Below are positions 17,090 through 26,154 of a DNA stretch of 39,105 bases, piece after piece. This DNA is from Lachnospiraceae bacterium. Its GTDB lineage: Bacteria; Bacillota; Clostridia; Lachnospirales; Lachnospiraceae. The notes under the pieces are model-generated. The model saw only the letters and a program-made list of their open reading frames with translations. It did no database searches and had not been told where the DNA came from. Location: positions 1 through 39,105 of the forward strand of contig JAIKYA010000176.1 of assembly GCA_024683645.1 (NCBI GenBank), read 5' to 3'. The translations under genes were made by a program, and so were the position numbers. The number at the start of each line of letters is the position of its first letter. The stretch's first letter is position 1.

Positions 17090-19522
17090 CTATTGTGCAT
17101 TTGCATATCTGGCGTAGAAGGTCTTAGAGTACTGGGCTCTGAGGGCCTGAACGGAAGGTCCCTGGTTTCTGGGTTTCTCAAACTGGGTCAGTACTATGTA
17201 GGATGCATCTTCCACCGAGCCGGCACTTCTGAGTCCGTTAAGGACACCCCTGTAGCTGTTGGTCAGCTCGCCTCCGAGGAATTCCAGCTGCATGTTCAGG
17301 TTTCCTATGGAACGTCCGCTGCCTTTGGCGTGATTATACAGTCCCTGTTTTCTGGTCCAGTACGTCCACTGAGCCAGACCGTAGCCCGCACTGTCATGTA
17401 CAAAATTGGTATAGCTTCCGTTATCTACCGCTGCGGTATATGCGGTGTCGTTCATTCCGAGCCTTCCCTCACAGGAATTCTGCAGATTGTTCTCGCGCAG
17501 CGAAGATTCGGCATAGAGATTGCCCATAAGTCCCGCGGCTCCGTAAGCATTGTTGCCGCACAGCGCCAGCAGACTGTTCCATATCAGCCTGTCATGATCA
17601 TATTCCGGTTCGGGCTCGGGTTCTGCTTCCGCGGGCGGTTCCGGCTTCGGGGCGAGATCGACCACCGTCTTCTTCACTCCTCCGTATTCCCCCTTTCCGC
17701 GGATAATGACTATGATCTTACCGCCGCTCTTTACCACGCTGTCATACCTTACTATCTCATAATCATCCGTTGAAAGCTTTTTATTGTTCAGCCGGACCTT
17801 CAGTTCTTCGGGGTAGAAGTCACTGACCTTGCCGCCGTTGTTATCAGGTTTCTTTACCAGGCTCACCTCGGCATCTTTTATATTCTTTTTCTTATTGATC
17901 ACCTTATAATTGGCGCTTACCGCTCCGCTAAAGTTTCCGCCCTCTTTTGCCTTAAGGCTTATCTTTATATCCGTGCCGACTACCGGCGCTATATCCGGCG
18001 ACTCAAATACGGTCCCGTGTGACGACGCACCTTTTTTGAAACTCTCATAATCCCTGCCTGCCTTGAGTACCTTGCCGTAGCTGTCCTCGAAGATGAGGTT
18101 TGTCTTCTGGTATGCATACTTCTTGGAGGAATAGCTTACATCTCCGGCGATGAAAAGCGCATCTCCAAGTCCTGCCGGCAGTATATCGTAAGAAAGTTCA
18201 TACTTTCCTTTATAATTGCCTTTTCCCTTTATTATCAGCGTCGCTTTTGCTCCGGCTTTTTTATTTCCCTTATAGCTTAAGCTGTAATCGGTACCGTAAG
18301 TAAGGTAAGTACCGTTACAGGATATGCTGATCGCCGGCTTCGTACCGTTCATGGTATATACTGCAGTATATCCGGCCAGCGGTTCTCCTTTTTCATCAAT
18401 AAATGTCACGGACGGCGCAGCCGTCGACAGGTCTGTTTTATTCTTCTTTATTTTGAAAGTTACCGTCTTGTGTCCGTAGCATTTTGCCGAACCCGGCACC
18501 GCACTTATATGTACTCTCGCCGTTCCTGCTTCAGTATTGTTTTCATAACTTATAAGCACATCCGTCCCGCCAAAGAGTCCGGCAGGCTGCTTTCCTTTAT
18601 AAAGCTCATATGCAGGTTCGATCGCATTCCCGGTATACTCACGGCTCTTTTTTCCGTCCGCAGCCTTAAGCTTAAGCCTGCTGATATTTATCATCCCCAT
18701 ACCGTCATATACGACTGCTTTTCCGGATACCGTTTCTTCGAAGTTGCTCTTTTCCTTTGCGCTTATGGTGACATCATAGACTCCCGTCCCCTCAAAGCCG
18801 TCATAATGTGTTCCGTAATCATATTTAAAAGCCGAAGCCGGCATCTTTATGCCGTTTAAGTAAACTGCAGGTTTAAGCTTAAGCGGCTTTTTCCCTGCTT
18901 TCCCGTAAGCGGTGATAACACATATGTCATTATCGGAAAGACTCTTTTTCCTGATCTTGAAATTCCGGATTATAGTCCCGCTGTACTGTCCCTTCAGTCT
19001 GATCTTCATATAGGGCGCCGTACTTTTTTTCATCGCAGCTTCGGTGGTATACAGCGTTTCATCATCACAGCTGCTGGCATTTTTATTGTTTTTGTAGCTG
19101 ATGCTGTAATCACGTCCCGGCCACAGCCTTCTGGTTCCGTAATAAAGCCTGGGCTCGGGTCTTATGGCTTTACCGGTATAGGTATACCCTTCCTTATCCA
19201 GACCGGCTATCCAGTAACCCGGCTTACCGTTGTATTCGAGCATGTCAGTATCATAAACATTTACCTGCGGCTCATCGGGTTCATCATCCGAAACAGTCTG
19301 CGAGCTCACGGAGTCGGCGTTTTCATTTTCCGCATCTCCGCTTACATCTTCCCCGGAAACCGTGGAGTCCGATGATACAACGCCGTCCCCGGATATAACT
19401 CTGTCACCCGATATGCTTCCGCTCTCCGCAGTCGCGTGAGCATAGGCACAGGGTTCGCCAAGCGTGGTGATCAGCATCACCACCATCATAAACATATACA
19501 GCAGTCTTTTTTTTCCGTTCAT
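17090..19522 (-). CDS. Secreted Ig-like-repeat protein with C-terminal phage-tail-lysozyme domain
   Basis: A probable exported peptidoglycan hydrolase of 810 residues. The ATG at 19522 is preferred because GGAG lies just upstream and a signal peptide follows (MNGKKRLLYMFMMVVML, cut near AYAHATA); the frame extends 28 codons further into the previous gene without support. Order: a Ser/Gly/Asp/Val-rich low-complexity stretch (about 33-85), several Ig-like repeats with a GxDYxxxYxxN core (about 95-620), a Pro/Glu linker (about 625-640), and a C-terminal domain (641-810) whose GLMGNLYAESSL motif matches the phage tail lysozyme family, making Glu672 the likely catalytic acid, with AGYGLAQWT further on. 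It follows the SEDS-PBP fusion by four bases, so the two should be co-expressed. Its repeats resemble those of the large protein at 107-4336. Confidence 0.8.
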   Translation of the reverse strand: MNGKKRLLYMFMMVVMLITTLGEPCAYAHATAESGSISGDRVISGDGVVSSDSTVSGEDVSGDAENENADSVSSQTVSDDEPDEPQVNVYDTDMLEYNGKPGYWIAGLDKEGYTYTGKAIRPEPRLYYGTRRLWPGRDYSISYKNNKNASSCDDETLYTTEAAMKKSTAPYMKIRLKGQYSGTIIRNFKIRKKSLSDNDICVITAYGKAGKKPLKLKPAVYLNGIKMPASAFKYDYGTHYDGFEGTGVYDVTISAKEKSNFEETVSGKAVVYDGMGMINISRLKLKAADGKKSREYTGNAIEPAYELYKGKQPAGLFGGTDVLISYENNTEAGTARVHISAVPGSAKCYGHKTVTFKIKKNKTDLSTAAPSVTFIDEKGEPLAGYTAVYTMNGTKPAISISCNGTYLTYGTDYSLSYKGNKKAGAKATLIIKGKGNYKGKYELSYDILPAGLGDALFIAGDVSYSSKKYAYQKTNLIFEDSYGKVLKAGRDYESFKKGASSHGTVFESPDIAPVVGTDIKISLKAKEGGNFSGAVSANYKVINKKKNIKDAEVSLVKKPDNNGGKVSDFYPEELKVRLNNKKLSTDDYEIVRYDSVVKSGGKIIVIIRGKGEYGGVKKTVVDLAPKPEPPAEAEPEPEPEYDHDRLIWNSLLALCGNNAYGAAGLMGNLYAESSLRENNLQNSCEGRLGMNDTAYTAAVDNGSYTNFVHDSAGYGLAQWTYWTRKQGLYNHAKGSGRSIGNLNMQLEFLGGELTNSYRGVLNGLRSAGSVEDASYIVLTQFEKPRNQGPSVQALRAQYSKTFYARYANAQ

Positions 19523-19526
19523 CTTT

Positions 19527-22439
19527 TTACTCCGTTTCAAAATACTTATCAAGGACCGCGCCTGCAACCGGCGCCGCAACGGCACCTCCGCTGCCTCCGC
19601 CTTCAAGTATCACCGTAATGGCGACCTTCGGTTCATCTGCCGGCGCAAAGCCCGTAAACCATGCATGTGACAGCTTCTTATCGGAATCCGAATATTCCGC
19701 GGATCCTGTCTTGCCTGCCATACTGTAGGCTTTATCCTTTAATGTTTTCCCCGTACCGCTCTTTATCACTTCTTTCATCAGTCCGGTAAGGATCTCACAT
19801 TCATTTTCGTTCATCACTTTCTTTAACTGCTTCGTTTTATAAGTCTTTATCACCCTCCCGTCCGAAGTCACCACCCTGTCGAGAAGATGTGGCTGCATGA
19901 TATTGCCTCCGCCTGCTACAGCCGCCGTTATCATGTTCAGATGCAGCGGACTCATAAGTGTCTTTGACTGGCCTATGCAGATCTGCATCACGCTGTTTGT
20001 ATCAAGCTCCTCCCCCAGTTCTATACGGCTTATGCTTGAGGGCATATCAAGCGGAAGCTTTTCGTTAAAGTAAAGTTCATCGGCACAGGCTGCAAATTTC
20101 TTCATATCGAGTGTAAGTCCTATATCGGCAAAGGCCGAGTTACAGGAATTTGCAAAAGCCGCCTTCAGATCCTGTTCACCGTGAACAGTCCCGTGAAAAC
20201 AGGTAATCTCCGCCCCGTCCACGGACATTTTCCCGCTGCACTCATACTTATAATCATCATAATCGTCGGGATTTTCACGTATGTATTCAAGCGTCGTCAG
20301 CAGTTTAAAGGTTGAGCCCGGAGGATACATTCCCTGGGTTGCACGGTTTAAGAGCCTTCCGCTGTCATCTTCATTGATGAGTCTGTCCCACAGAAAATCT
20401 ATATCCGCGGGATCAAAACCCGGATTGGACTGCATGCAGAGTATCCTTCCCGTTGCCACTTCCGTGACTATCACAGCCCCCCGTCTGTTCTGCATTGCAT
20501 CATAGGCAGCCTTCTGCAGTCTCGTATCCAGGGTGGTATATACGTTGTTGCCTGCATCCTTCTTCCCGGCCAGATCGTTTTGCAGTTTATTGTACAGGCT
20601 TATGTCCGAGGTGAGCAGATACATGTTTGCCAGTGACTCTGCTCCCATACCGCCATGGCTTGCATATCCTACTGCGTGCGCGAATATCTGTCCGAAGGGA
20701 TATACTCTTTCCGACACGCCGTCTGTCTCGGTATTATAAGCCAGTCTCTCGCCGTCGGACGAGATTATCATTCCTCTCTCGTTATCCGCGCCCAATATAG
20801 CCAGAAGTTTGCCGTTGTACGAATTCGGTACCACTTCTTCCCTGTGAAGGATAACAAAAGCTGCAATGTTTGCAAACATGCACAGATATAAAACCGCATA
20901 GAGCACATAGCAGAGCGATAACTCCCTGTTCTGTCTCACTCTCGTCTCGTCATCCTCTGCTTCTTCATCATCTCCGAAGAGCAGCCCGTATTTTTCCGGC
21001 TCTTCCTCTTCCAGTACGTCAAGGACCTCATCAAGGGTCTTGCCTTCTTCTTTTGCCTGCAGCTTAACACGGCGCAGTATCTTTCTGCGTTCGATGATCC
21101 TGCTTTCCTTCTCCTCGCCCTCATCATTATCCAGAAACCACACGCCCTGGAATATAGCAAACATCACTATGGAACAGAGAGCTGAAGTTCCTCCGTTACT
21201 GACAAGCGGCAGCGTTACTCCCGTAAGCGGAACAAATCTTGTTCCGCCCCCTATCGTCAGCAGCACCTGCGTACCGTAAGCGGCGGCAAGTCCGGCAGCA
21301 ACTATACGGTAAAAACCGTCATGCAGTCTGCCCGAAAGCCTGAATATCGAAAGCACTATGTTCAGACAAAGAAGTATCAGCAAAAGTCCGAAAAACACGC
21401 CGAATTCCTCGGCTATGGCGGAAAAGATAAAATCATCTTCCACAAAAGGGATGGTCTTAGGCGAACCGTGTCCCAGCCCCATTCCCAGCCACCCTCCGGT
21501 AGCTATGCCAAATAACGACTGCGCCAGCTGATAGCCTTTATTATCTATATCAGCCCAGGGATCGAGCCAGGTATCCACCCTTACACGTACATGCGAAAAG
21601 CAGAGATAAGCAAGCGCCGCCGCCACAACGAGCAATGCTGCCCCGGCAAAGAGAAATCTTCTCTTTCCGCTGGATATATGGAGCATGGTAACATACATCA
21701 CAAAGAATATAAACGCGCTGCCCAGATCCTTTGATGCCACAAGTATAAGTACATATACCGCTGCCAGACCTGCGGACAGATATACCCTTTTCATCTCGGT
21801 GGTCTTATACAAAAGTCCGGCCACAAAAAACGCAAATATAAGCTTTACCGCTTCCGAAGGCTGAAAGGTGATTCCGAGTACGTTGATGTTTATCTTTGCT
21901 CCGTATACCGTACTTCCGCCAAGAAGTACTATGAGCAGAAGCACCGCACCGGCTATCCCGTATACGGGCCATATGAGCTTAAGGAAACCCAGGTGTCTTA
22001 TCATGGCCGGTATGACCAGAAACAGAGCCATCGAAGCAAGTATTATCATCAGCTGTTTCCTTGCATGCACACTGTTCAGCCTGGCCAGTTCAACAAAGCC
22101 CACCGAAAGCAGCATATTCATATTGCACAGCAGCAGCTCATCACAGTGCTTGTATATAAGATGCATCACTCTCTTGACTATGAACATCATAAAGAGTTCC
22201 GCCGCTCCGAGTCCCGCTATCAGATAGAGAGAATCTTCGTCTCCCCGGTCATATCTCGAAAGAGCCAGTCCTACCATTCCCGATATCAGAAAAAAGTACG
22301 TCAGCAATTCCATAAAGACAAAACCGGATTTTTTCTCTGTTCCGGCCTTTTTCCTCCACGTCAGAAAAGCCTCCAGAACATAAAGGCCCATCAGAAAGAT
22401 ATATACATATTTTAATATTTCAAGTATCGCTTTTATCAA
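19527..22439 (-). CDS. Fusion of a SEDS glycosyltransferase (FtsW/RodA/SpoVE) and a class B penicillin-binding protein
   Basis: One 970-residue polypeptide with both steps of septal or lateral wall synthesis. Residues 1-435 are a multi-span FtsW/RodA/SpoVE domain (TFQPSEAVKL, DPWADIDNKGYQLAQSLFGI, and VEDDFIFSAIAEEFG, in which Asp336 aligns with the essential SEDS aspartate). Residues 436-507 are a charged, acidic cytoplasmic linker. A membrane span at 508-532 then leads to a PbpA-like transpeptidase with Ser709-Thr-Phe-Lys712, Ser765-Cys-Asn767 and Lys910-Thr-Gly912, all intact. The start is a TTG at 22439 with AGGA four bases upstream, right after the U32 gene. Members of both families usually occur as separate proteins from adjacent genes. 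Sequencing error is unlikely to explain it, since the linker joins the topologies correctly. A role in division versus elongation cannot be read from sequence; zapA nearby hints at division. Confidence 0.95.
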   Translation of the reverse strand: MIKAILEILKYVYIFLMGLYVLEAFLTWRKKAGTEKKSGFVFMELLTYFFLISGMVGLALSRYDRGDEDSLYLIAGLGAAELFMMFIVKRVMHLIYKHCDELLLCNMNMLLSVGFVELARLNSVHARKQLMIILASMALFLVIPAMIRHLGFLKLIWPVYGIAGAVLLLIVLLGGSTVYGAKININVLGITFQPSEAVKLIFAFFVAGLLYKTTEMKRVYLSAGLAAVYVLILVASKDLGSAFIFFVMYVTMLHISSGKRRFLFAGAALLVVAAALAYLCFSHVRVRVDTWLDPWADIDNKGYQLAQSLFGIATGGWLGMGLGHGSPKTIPFVEDDFIFSAIAEEFGVFFGLLLILLCLNIVLSIFRLSGRLHDGFYRIVAAGLAAAYGTQVLLTIGGGTRFVPLTGVTLPLVSNGGTSALCSIVMFAIFQGVWFLDNDEGEEKESRIIERRKILRRVKLQAKEEGKTLDEVLDVLEEEEPEKYGLLFGDDEEAEDDETRVRQNRELSLCYVLYAVLYLCMFANIAAFVILHREEVVPNSYNGKLLAILGADNERGMIISSDGERLAYNTETDGVSERVYPFGQIFAHAVGYASHGGMGAESLANMYLLTSDISLYNKLQNDLAGKKDAGNNVYTTLDTRLQKAAYDAMQNRRGAVIVTEVATGRILCMQSNPGFDPADIDFLWDRLINEDDSGRLLNRATQGMYPPGSTFKLLTTLEYIRENPDDYDDYKYECSGKMSVDGAEITCFHGTVHGEQDLKAAFANSCNSAFADIGLTLDMKKFAACADELYFNEKLPLDMPSSISRIELGEELDTNSVMQICIGQSKTLMSPLHLNMITAAVAGGGNIMQPHLLDRVVTSDGRVIKTYKTKQLKKVMNENECEILTGLMKEVIKSGTGKTLKDKAYSMAGKTGSAEYSDSDKKLSHAWFTGFAPADEPKVAITVILEGGGSGGAVAAPVAGAVLDKYFETE

Positions 22440-22444
22440 TTATC

Positions 22445-24571
22445 CTATTCCGCTCCACGCTTAAAGTGACCTCTTGTAAACTCAAAGCCGCACTCCACAG
22501 CCTCTCCCCAAAGGGCCCTTTCAAACATTTCAAGTATCGTCAGCATCTCTTCCCGGCTCTCCGTGGTAAACGCCAGGCCAAAGCCCGCATATCTCCCTTC
22601 CTCATAAAGCCCGTAAAACTCCTTATGCAGAGACGTCGGAACACAATTCAAAATTATATTATAACACAATCTGTGATCCATAAGAACCGGAAATCTGCGT
22701 CCCGCCATGTCGGTGATATATGTGCTGTCTTTGCTCCCGTCACAGCCTTCCACGGTCTTCTGTATACAGTTTGCACTGTACATGACCGGCATTCTTCCGT
22801 ATACCGCCAGTTCGCCGCAGCCGGCAAAAGCAGCTTTTTCATATTCCTTCCGGTTCTGTTCGGGACAGAGTGTATAAGAGGCGCAATCCTTAAGTATCAT
22901 GCCTGCGCTCAGATCATTCATGACATATAGTCCCGCATCGGCATGTATATACTCACGTGCAAAAAACTTTTGCGCCAGATACAGCCCGTCTATGCTTCCC
23001 ACACAGACACCGTCCGCAGCCGCATGATATTTTTCCAGCATTTCCGTCAGATAAGGGATATCCTTCTGCCTTATGACCCCGGGCAAAGCCATATACAGTT
23101 CCGTACCTTTCACGATCCTGTTCCTGATATCCTCGTATCCGAACAATTCCGGCATGAGCACGATCCTGTCGGCAAAAGACTTTTCGGCTGCTGCTGACAG
23201 CTGTTCCTTTGTGTATACCGAAACAGAGATATATGGCTTCTTCTTTGCAGCAAAGACCTGCCCCTTCCCCTCATCCCCGCAGGCGGGCGGCAGGGTCCTC
23301 TTAAAGCCTCCCAGCAGCGAACTTTCAAGTTCCGACAGCGCCTTTCTTCTGAGCTCATTGAGAGCAGAGACCGGCATGAATATATCGTCATCCGTATCCG
23401 TTTCAACCGTTGCGGCCGTAAAGAACGTATCCCCTGTCTTTTTCAGTCTTTTTATTATCTCTTCGTCGGAAAGCGGTGCCTTTACGGCTTTCCCCGGTAT
23501 ATCGCCTTCCGCTTCGGTCACTGCCTCCCCACAGCTCGCGATCAGGCGCGACGCTTCCCCCACATGAGCGTAAAACTTCATATCTGCCTTAAGCTTTAAT
23601 CTTTTATCCGCATATTTCAGTGCAATATCCTGTTTAAGTTCTTCAGGCACCTTTGTATAAGCGGGTGACGAAACAGACAGCATATCCGCTCCGTTATGTT
23701 TATGCAGATAGCCTTCCTGACGCTCGCTCCTGATATAGAGCGTATCCAGCTGCTTTCGTTCGCTTTCTTTAATCTCCATATGCCCGGTATCTAAATAACT
23801 GTCTATGCATCTGCGGTATATCTCGGCAGTTCCTGCCACATATTCCGGTGCTTTCATGCGCCCTTCTATCTTGAAGGAATCCACGCCGGCGTCTATCAGC
23901 TCGGGTATCGCATTAAGCGAGTTCATGTCCTTCATGCTGATCAGATAGCCGCACTTGCCGTTAGCGGCAGTGTATCTCTGTCTGCAGGGGCCGGCACACT
24001 TCCCCCTGTTTCCGCTCCTGCCTCCTGCCAGCGAACTCATAAGACATTTACCCGAATAGGAATAACACATGGCTCCGTGGATGAAGCATTCTATCTCCAT
24101 CCCCGTATCCTTTAATCCTTTTATCTCCTTTATGGACAGTTCCCTGCCGGGTACCACCCTTGTAACGTTGTGTTTTTTCAGCCATTCACAGCCGCAGGAA
24201 CTCAGTATGCTCATCTGGGTGCTTGCATGCAGCGGCAGCAGAGGGTAACGTTTTGAAAAATACTCAAGAAGACCGATATCCTGAACTATCACTCCGTCCA
24301 GCCCGTGTTCGTACAGCGGATCCATGACGGACGGCAGCAGATCAAGCTCACTGTTTCTCATCAGTATATTGCAGGCCAGATATATCTTTTTGCCAAACAG
24401 ATGGGCATAGTCAAGAGCTTCACATATCTCTTCGCCGCTCAGATTTCTGGCATAAGCGCGTGCTGAAAAAAGAGCCGCTCCCAGATACACTGCATCCGCG
24501 CCTGCCGCAAAAGCCATATATACACTTTTACTCTCCCCTGCGGGGAGCAACAGTTCAGGTTTCTTTTTCAT
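22445..24571 (-). CDS. U32-family protein (collagenase-like peptidase / RNA hydroxylase) with DUF3656-type middle
   Basis: A 708-residue U32 protein. The family was first described as collagenase-like peptidases, but several members (RlhA, TrhP) are now known to hydroxylate 23S rRNA or tRNA uridine; the RNA role is more likely here but not proven. The N-terminus has the usual ELLLPAGESKSVYMAFAAGA, then VQDIGLL, LHASTQMS, and the conserved cysteine region HGAMCYSYSGKC...GKCAGPCRQRY (about 170-200). The middle and C-terminal parts fit the long family form. The start at 24571 is set by homology, but there is no ribosome site: the zapA terminator ends a few bases upstream. The SEDS-PBP fusion follows six bases after its stop. 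Confidence 0.88.
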   Translation of the reverse strand: MKKKPELLLPAGESKSVYMAFAAGADAVYLGAALFSARAYARNLSGEEICEALDYAHLFGKKIYLACNILMRNSELDLLPSVMDPLYEHGLDGVIVQDIGLLEYFSKRYPLLPLHASTQMSILSSCGCEWLKKHNVTRVVPGRELSIKEIKGLKDTGMEIECFIHGAMCYSYSGKCLMSSLAGGRSGNRGKCAGPCRQRYTAANGKCGYLISMKDMNSLNAIPELIDAGVDSFKIEGRMKAPEYVAGTAEIYRRCIDSYLDTGHMEIKESERKQLDTLYIRSERQEGYLHKHNGADMLSVSSPAYTKVPEELKQDIALKYADKRLKLKADMKFYAHVGEASRLIASCGEAVTEAEGDIPGKAVKAPLSDEEIIKRLKKTGDTFFTAATVETDTDDDIFMPVSALNELRRKALSELESSLLGGFKRTLPPACGDEGKGQVFAAKKKPYISVSVYTKEQLSAAAEKSFADRIVLMPELFGYEDIRNRIVKGTELYMALPGVIRQKDIPYLTEMLEKYHAAADGVCVGSIDGLYLAQKFFAREYIHADAGLYVMNDLSAGMILKDCASYTLCPEQNRKEYEKAAFAGCGELAVYGRMPVMYSANCIQKTVEGCDGSKDSTYITDMAGRRFPVLMDHRLCYNIILNCVPTSLHKEFYGLYEEGRYAGFGLAFTTESREEMLTILEMFERALWGEAVECGFEFTRGHFKRGAE

Positions 24572-24576
24572 ACATC

Positions 24577-24598
24577 AAAAACAGCCCGAAGGCTGTTT
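24577..24598 (-). terminator. Terminator-like hairpin between zapA and the U32 gene
   Basis: Minus-strand AAACAGCC pairs with GGCTGTTT around a UUCG tetraloop and runs into a UUUUU tract. The stem begins directly after the zapA stop (24600) and the U run ends five bases before the U32 start codon (24571). The UUCG loop and U run make it a good intrinsic terminator. Confidence 0.8.
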
Positions 24599-24599
24599 A

Positions 24600-25049
24600 T
24601 TATCTTTTGTTCTTTATCATCTTGTCCTTGATCTCAGCCAGCTGTTTTTCTCCGCTTCGCACCTCGGACTGAAGCTCAACTATCTTTTTCTCACTTTCCT
24701 TCAGATTGCCCTGCAGTTTTTCCAGCTCTTTCTGAAGATTCTCTATACGCACTCCCCTGTTGACACATTCATGCTTCATCTCTTCCAGCTCGTTTATCTT
24801 TTCCTTCAGATGATCCGAAAGTTCCGAAGCCTTAAGCTTTTCCTTGAAATAATCGTCCGCAAAATTAAGTTCCAGTATACGGTGCTTTACATCTTCATTT
24901 GCAAGTCTGAAAGAATCCGCCTTGTCATACTCTGCGATCTTGTTGTTAATGTAGTTGGCCACCTGCTGCATATATTCTTCGCTCTCATAGCCGCTCATGG
25001 TCATTACTTTTCCGGCTATCAGAACTTTTATAACTTTTTTCTCAGCCAT
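24600..25049 (-). CDS. zapA: Cell division protein ZapA
   Basis: Binds FtsZ and promotes bundling of Z-ring filaments. The 149 residues have the ZapA globular domain (about 1-75, with VLIAGKVMTMSGYESEEYMQQVANYINNK as the typical start, followed by an ILELNFADDYFKEK helix) and a long C-terminal coiled coil (about 75-149). It is longer than the 80-100-residue textbook form, as is usual in Clostridia. AAGGAAA lies about ten bases before the ATG. It has its own promoter inside the ruvB end and a terminator right after its stop. Confidence 0.88.
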   Translation of the reverse strand: MAEKKVIKVLIAGKVMTMSGYESEEYMQQVANYINNKIAEYDKADSFRLANEDVKHRILELNFADDYFKEKLKASELSDHLKEKINELEEMKHECVNRGVRIENLQKELEKLQGNLKESEKKIVELQSEVRSGEKQLAEIKDKMIKNKR

Positions 25050-25090
25050 AAAAATGTTTCCTTTTCTCCCCCGGGAACAGTTGCGTTGAT

Positions 25091-25119
25091 ATTATACACT
25101 TATTCTGCGGGCTTTTCAA
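25091..25119 (-). promoter_or_regulatory. Sigma-A promoter of zapA, overlapping the ruvB 3' end
   Basis: Minus-strand TTGAAA (25114-25119) and a perfect TATAAT (25091-25096) are exactly 17 bases apart. The -35 lies within the last codons of ruvB and the -10 just beyond its stop. The predicted start near 25084 gives a 35-base leader for zapA, so zapA can be expressed independently of the ruvAB transcript. Confidence 0.7.
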
Positions 25120-26101
25120 GCCCCAAATGGATATAAGCCGCATCGGAAGCCACTCTTCCCTTGCCTGTTCTGAGCAGCAGTCCGTTCTGCAGCAGGTACG
25201 GTTCATACACATCCTCTATCGTTCCCGCATCCTCCCCCAGTGAGGCCGCCAGTGCTTCCACACCTACGGGGCCGCCGCCGTAATTATCGATGATCATCAT
25301 CAAAAGCCTTCTGTCTGAAGGGTCCAGTCCCAGTCTGTCCACATCCATAAGGTCCAGTGCATATTCCGCCACTTCCTTTGTGATCGTGCCGTCAAACTTT
25401 ACCTGGGCAAAATCCCTTACTCTCTTCAGCATCCTGTTCGCAAGCCTCGGCGTACCGCGGCTCCTTCTGGCCATCTCTTCTGCTCCGTCCTCATCAAGCT
25501 TAACGGATAGTTTTTTCGCCGAATTAATTATTATCTTCTTCAGTTCGCTGACCGAATAGAATTCCAGTCTCTGCACCATGCCGAAGCGGTCTCTCAGCGG
25601 TGCGGTCAGCATGCCTGCCCTGGTAGTCGCACCTATGAGCGTAAAAGACGGCAGTTCCAGCCTTATAGACTTGGCACCGCTTCCCTTGCCTATCATTATG
25701 TCTATGGCAAAATCCTCCATGGCTGGATAGAGCACTTCCTCTACCTGCCTCGAGAGCCTGTGTATCTCATCGATAAAGAGTATGTCGCCTTCCTTGAGAT
25801 TGTTCAGTATTGCCGCAAGCTCCCCCGGCTTTTCTATGGCCGGGCCGCTGGTTATCTTTATGCCCACTCCCATCTCATTGGCTATAATGCCTGCCAGTGT
25901 GGTCTTGCCCAGTCCGGGAGGTCCGTAAAACAGCGCATGATCCAGCGCTTCTCCTCTTTCTTTGGCTGCCTCTATAAAGACCTTCAGGTTATCCTTTATC
26001 TTCTCCTGACCTATATAGTCTTTTAAAAACTGCGGTCTCAGCGTATTTTCTATCTTCAGATCCTCTTCCGTAAAAGCAGTCTCTATCATTCTCTTCTGCA
26101 T
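25100..26101 (-). CDS. ruvB: Holliday junction branch migration helicase subunit RuvB
   Basis: Hexameric AAA+ motor that moves Holliday junctions with RuvA and RuvC. The 333 residues contain Walker A GPPGLGKT (60-67), Walker B ILFIDEIH (Asp111-Glu112), the [18 protein letters not shown] sensor/arginine-finger region and the C-terminal winged helix with [22 protein letters not shown] lies seven to eight bases before the ATG. It follows ruvA by 53 bases; ruvC is not in the window. Confidence 0.97.
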   Translation of the reverse strand: MQKRMIETAFTEEDLKIENTLRPQFLKDYIGQEKIKDNLKVFIEAAKERGEALDHALFYGPPGLGKTTLAGIIANEMGVGIKITSGPAIEKPGELAAILNNLKEGDILFIDEIHRLSRQVEEVLYPAMEDFAIDIMIGKGSGAKSIRLELPSFTLIGATTRAGMLTAPLRDRFGMVQRLEFYSVSELKKIIINSAKKLSVKLDEDGAEEMARRSRGTPRLANRMLKRVRDFAQVKFDGTITKEVAEYALDLMDVDRLGLDPSDRRLLMMIIDNYGGGPVGVEALAASLGEDAGTIEDVYEPYLLQNGLLLRTGKGRVASDAAYIHLGLEKPAE

Positions 26102-26154
26102 CCGACTAACCTCTTATCTCACATTTTCAGTTCCGCAAACTGCCGGCATCTTTC

